Origin: Acidimicrobiaceae bacterium
Lineage (GTDB): Bacteria; Actinomycetota; Acidimicrobiia; Acidimicrobiales; Acidimicrobiaceae
Reading direction: 5' to 3'
NCBI GenBank assembly: GCA_013044415.1
Contig: JABEUO010000069.1
Span: 1 to 23,668, forward strand
Length of the DNA: 23,668 nt
Shown here: positions 23,051-23,668 of the stretch, piece after piece
Layout: each line of letters begins with the position of its first letter
Position numbering within the stretch: position 1 is the stretch's first letter
Position numbers and translations under genes: made by a program
The notes under the pieces: model-generated
The model's database searches: none
The model's input: the letters and a program-made list of their open reading frames with translations, nothing else
What the model was told of the DNA's origin: nothing

Positions 23051-23668
23051 TTGAACTCGAGGGTGGTAGTTTGGCGGGCCAGAAGTTACGGTAAGGTGCT
23101 TGCGGTCGTAGCGGTATCAGCCTTTGCCCTGGGAATCACCGCGCTCCCTTCAGGGGCCACAACGAACCCAACGAATTGGCCGTACGCAGGGGGAAGCCCT
23201 GGTTACGATGTGTCCTATCCTCAGTGTTCAAACCCGTCCAGCTATACCCCAAGCCCAAGCTCATCTCCCCAATTCGCAATTATTGGGATAGATGGCGGTA
23301 GGCCTTTCAACGCAAACGGCTGCACCCAAAAGGAGTGGGGAGCCGCTTTAGGCGCCAAGGTAACGTCGATTTCGATTTACATCAACACCGGCTATAGCGG
23401 AGCCTATGCACACGACATCACCTCCACCTGCGCCGCTGACAATACGCCCTATAAAGTTGGGTCAAAGCTTGCACAAGCCTGGCAGATAGGTTGTTCTGAA
23501 GCGGACTTCGCCTTGAACACCGCCATTTCTGACGGCGTGAATCCAAATGTTCCAACTGGCAATCAAGTAGGTGGCGGAATGTGGTGGGCTGACGTCGAGA
23601 CTGGAAATAGCTGGTCGACCAATACGTCGCTAAATCAGGCGACCATACAGGGCGTAGTAACCGAATTG
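23051..23668 (+). CDS. Secreted glycoside-hydrolase-like (DUF1906/GH25-like) protein, 3' truncated by window end
   Basis: The 206 codons seen have no stop before the window edge. TTG 23051 follows GGAGG with a 6-base spacer. The first roughly 35 residues form a signal peptide: basic VWRARSYGK, the hydrophobic core VLAVVAVSAFALGITAL and a cleavage-type PSGATT. After a Pro/Ser-rich stretch, the mature part begins with FAIIGIDGGRPFNANGC, KVTSISIYINTGYSG and later GGGMWWADVETGNSW. The strand pattern IGIDGG..YINTGY..WADVE suggests a TIM-barrel hydrolase-like domain related to GH25 lysozymes or the Rv2525c-like family, with Asp/Glu of the DVE motif as candidate active-site residues. Four cysteines could form disulfides. 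A cell-wall role is plausible but unproven. Confidence 0.7.
   Translation, partial: MNSRVVVWRARSYGKVLAVVAVSAFALGITALPSGATTNPTNWPYAGGSPGYDVSYPQCSNPSSYTPSPSSSPQFAIIGIDGGRPFNANGCTQKEWGAALGAKVTSISIYINTGYSGAYAHDITSTCAADNTPYKVGSKLAQAWQIGCSEADFALNTAISDGVNPNVPTGNQVGGGMWWADVETGNSWSTNTSLNQATIQGVVTEL

Overview
The window looks like a chromosomal segment of a free-living actinobacterium. The lineage is inferred, not proven. The reasons are the actinobacterial type of SerC, LeuB and CimA, the tandem YbjQ-like protein, the 162-residue actinobacterial conserved protein, a cytochrome b of a type I associate with acid and soil actinobacteria, moderate G+C, and very frequent GTG/TTG starts behind GGAGG-type ribosome binding sites. 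An acidimicrobial relative (Acidithrix/Ferrimicrobium-like) is my best guess. No rRNA, CRISPR array, replication origin or intact insertion sequence was seen.

Layout. 1-2.0 kb: a tandem-domain YbjQ-like protein (+) converges on an XdhC/CoxI-family protein (-). 2.05-6.3 kb (all -): 3-hydroxyacyl-CoA dehydrogenase, then gltX, a DUF218/YdcF-like membrane protein, tRNA-Gln(CTG), tRNA-Glu(CTC) and a class IV aminotransferase (pabC-like). That last gene is interrupted by one in-frame TAA exactly at its interdomain linker. 6.3-9.6 kb: a 0.7-kb spacer with no recognisable gene, then two divergent acyl-CoA dehydrogenases. 9.6-11.9 kb: a repeat-bearing spacer, then a two-gene unit of a 66-residue membrane protein and an unusual cytochrome b, closed by a strong bidirectional terminator. 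12.0-19.3 kb: a branched-chain amino acid block. leuB-ilvE-cimA and a conserved hypothetical run on the minus strand; greA, leuC and leuD run on the plus strand. 19.2-22.6 kb: serC and an EamA-type transporter (-), with a divergent aspartate aminotransferase (+). 22.6-23.7 kb: a spacer with a possible degenerate transposase fragment, then the 5' part of a secreted glycoside-hydrolase-like protein that runs off the window.

How the genes work together. CimA with LeuC, LeuD and LeuB gives the pyruvate/citramalate route to 2-oxobutyrate for isoleucine. The same LeuBCD serve leucine synthesis, and IlvE carries out the final transamination. SerC and AspB are further PLP aminotransferases. GluRS is encoded with both tRNAs it would charge if it is the non-discriminating type.

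The two observations most worth checking are (1) an apparent transcription attenuator in front of leuB-ilvE-cimA, made of a short Ile/Val-rich leader ORF, a hairpin starting at its stop codon, and a U-tract terminator; and (2) the pabC-like gene split at the domain linker, with an SD-like sequence and GTG positioned to restart the second half. All calls are from reading the sequence; no database search was possible.
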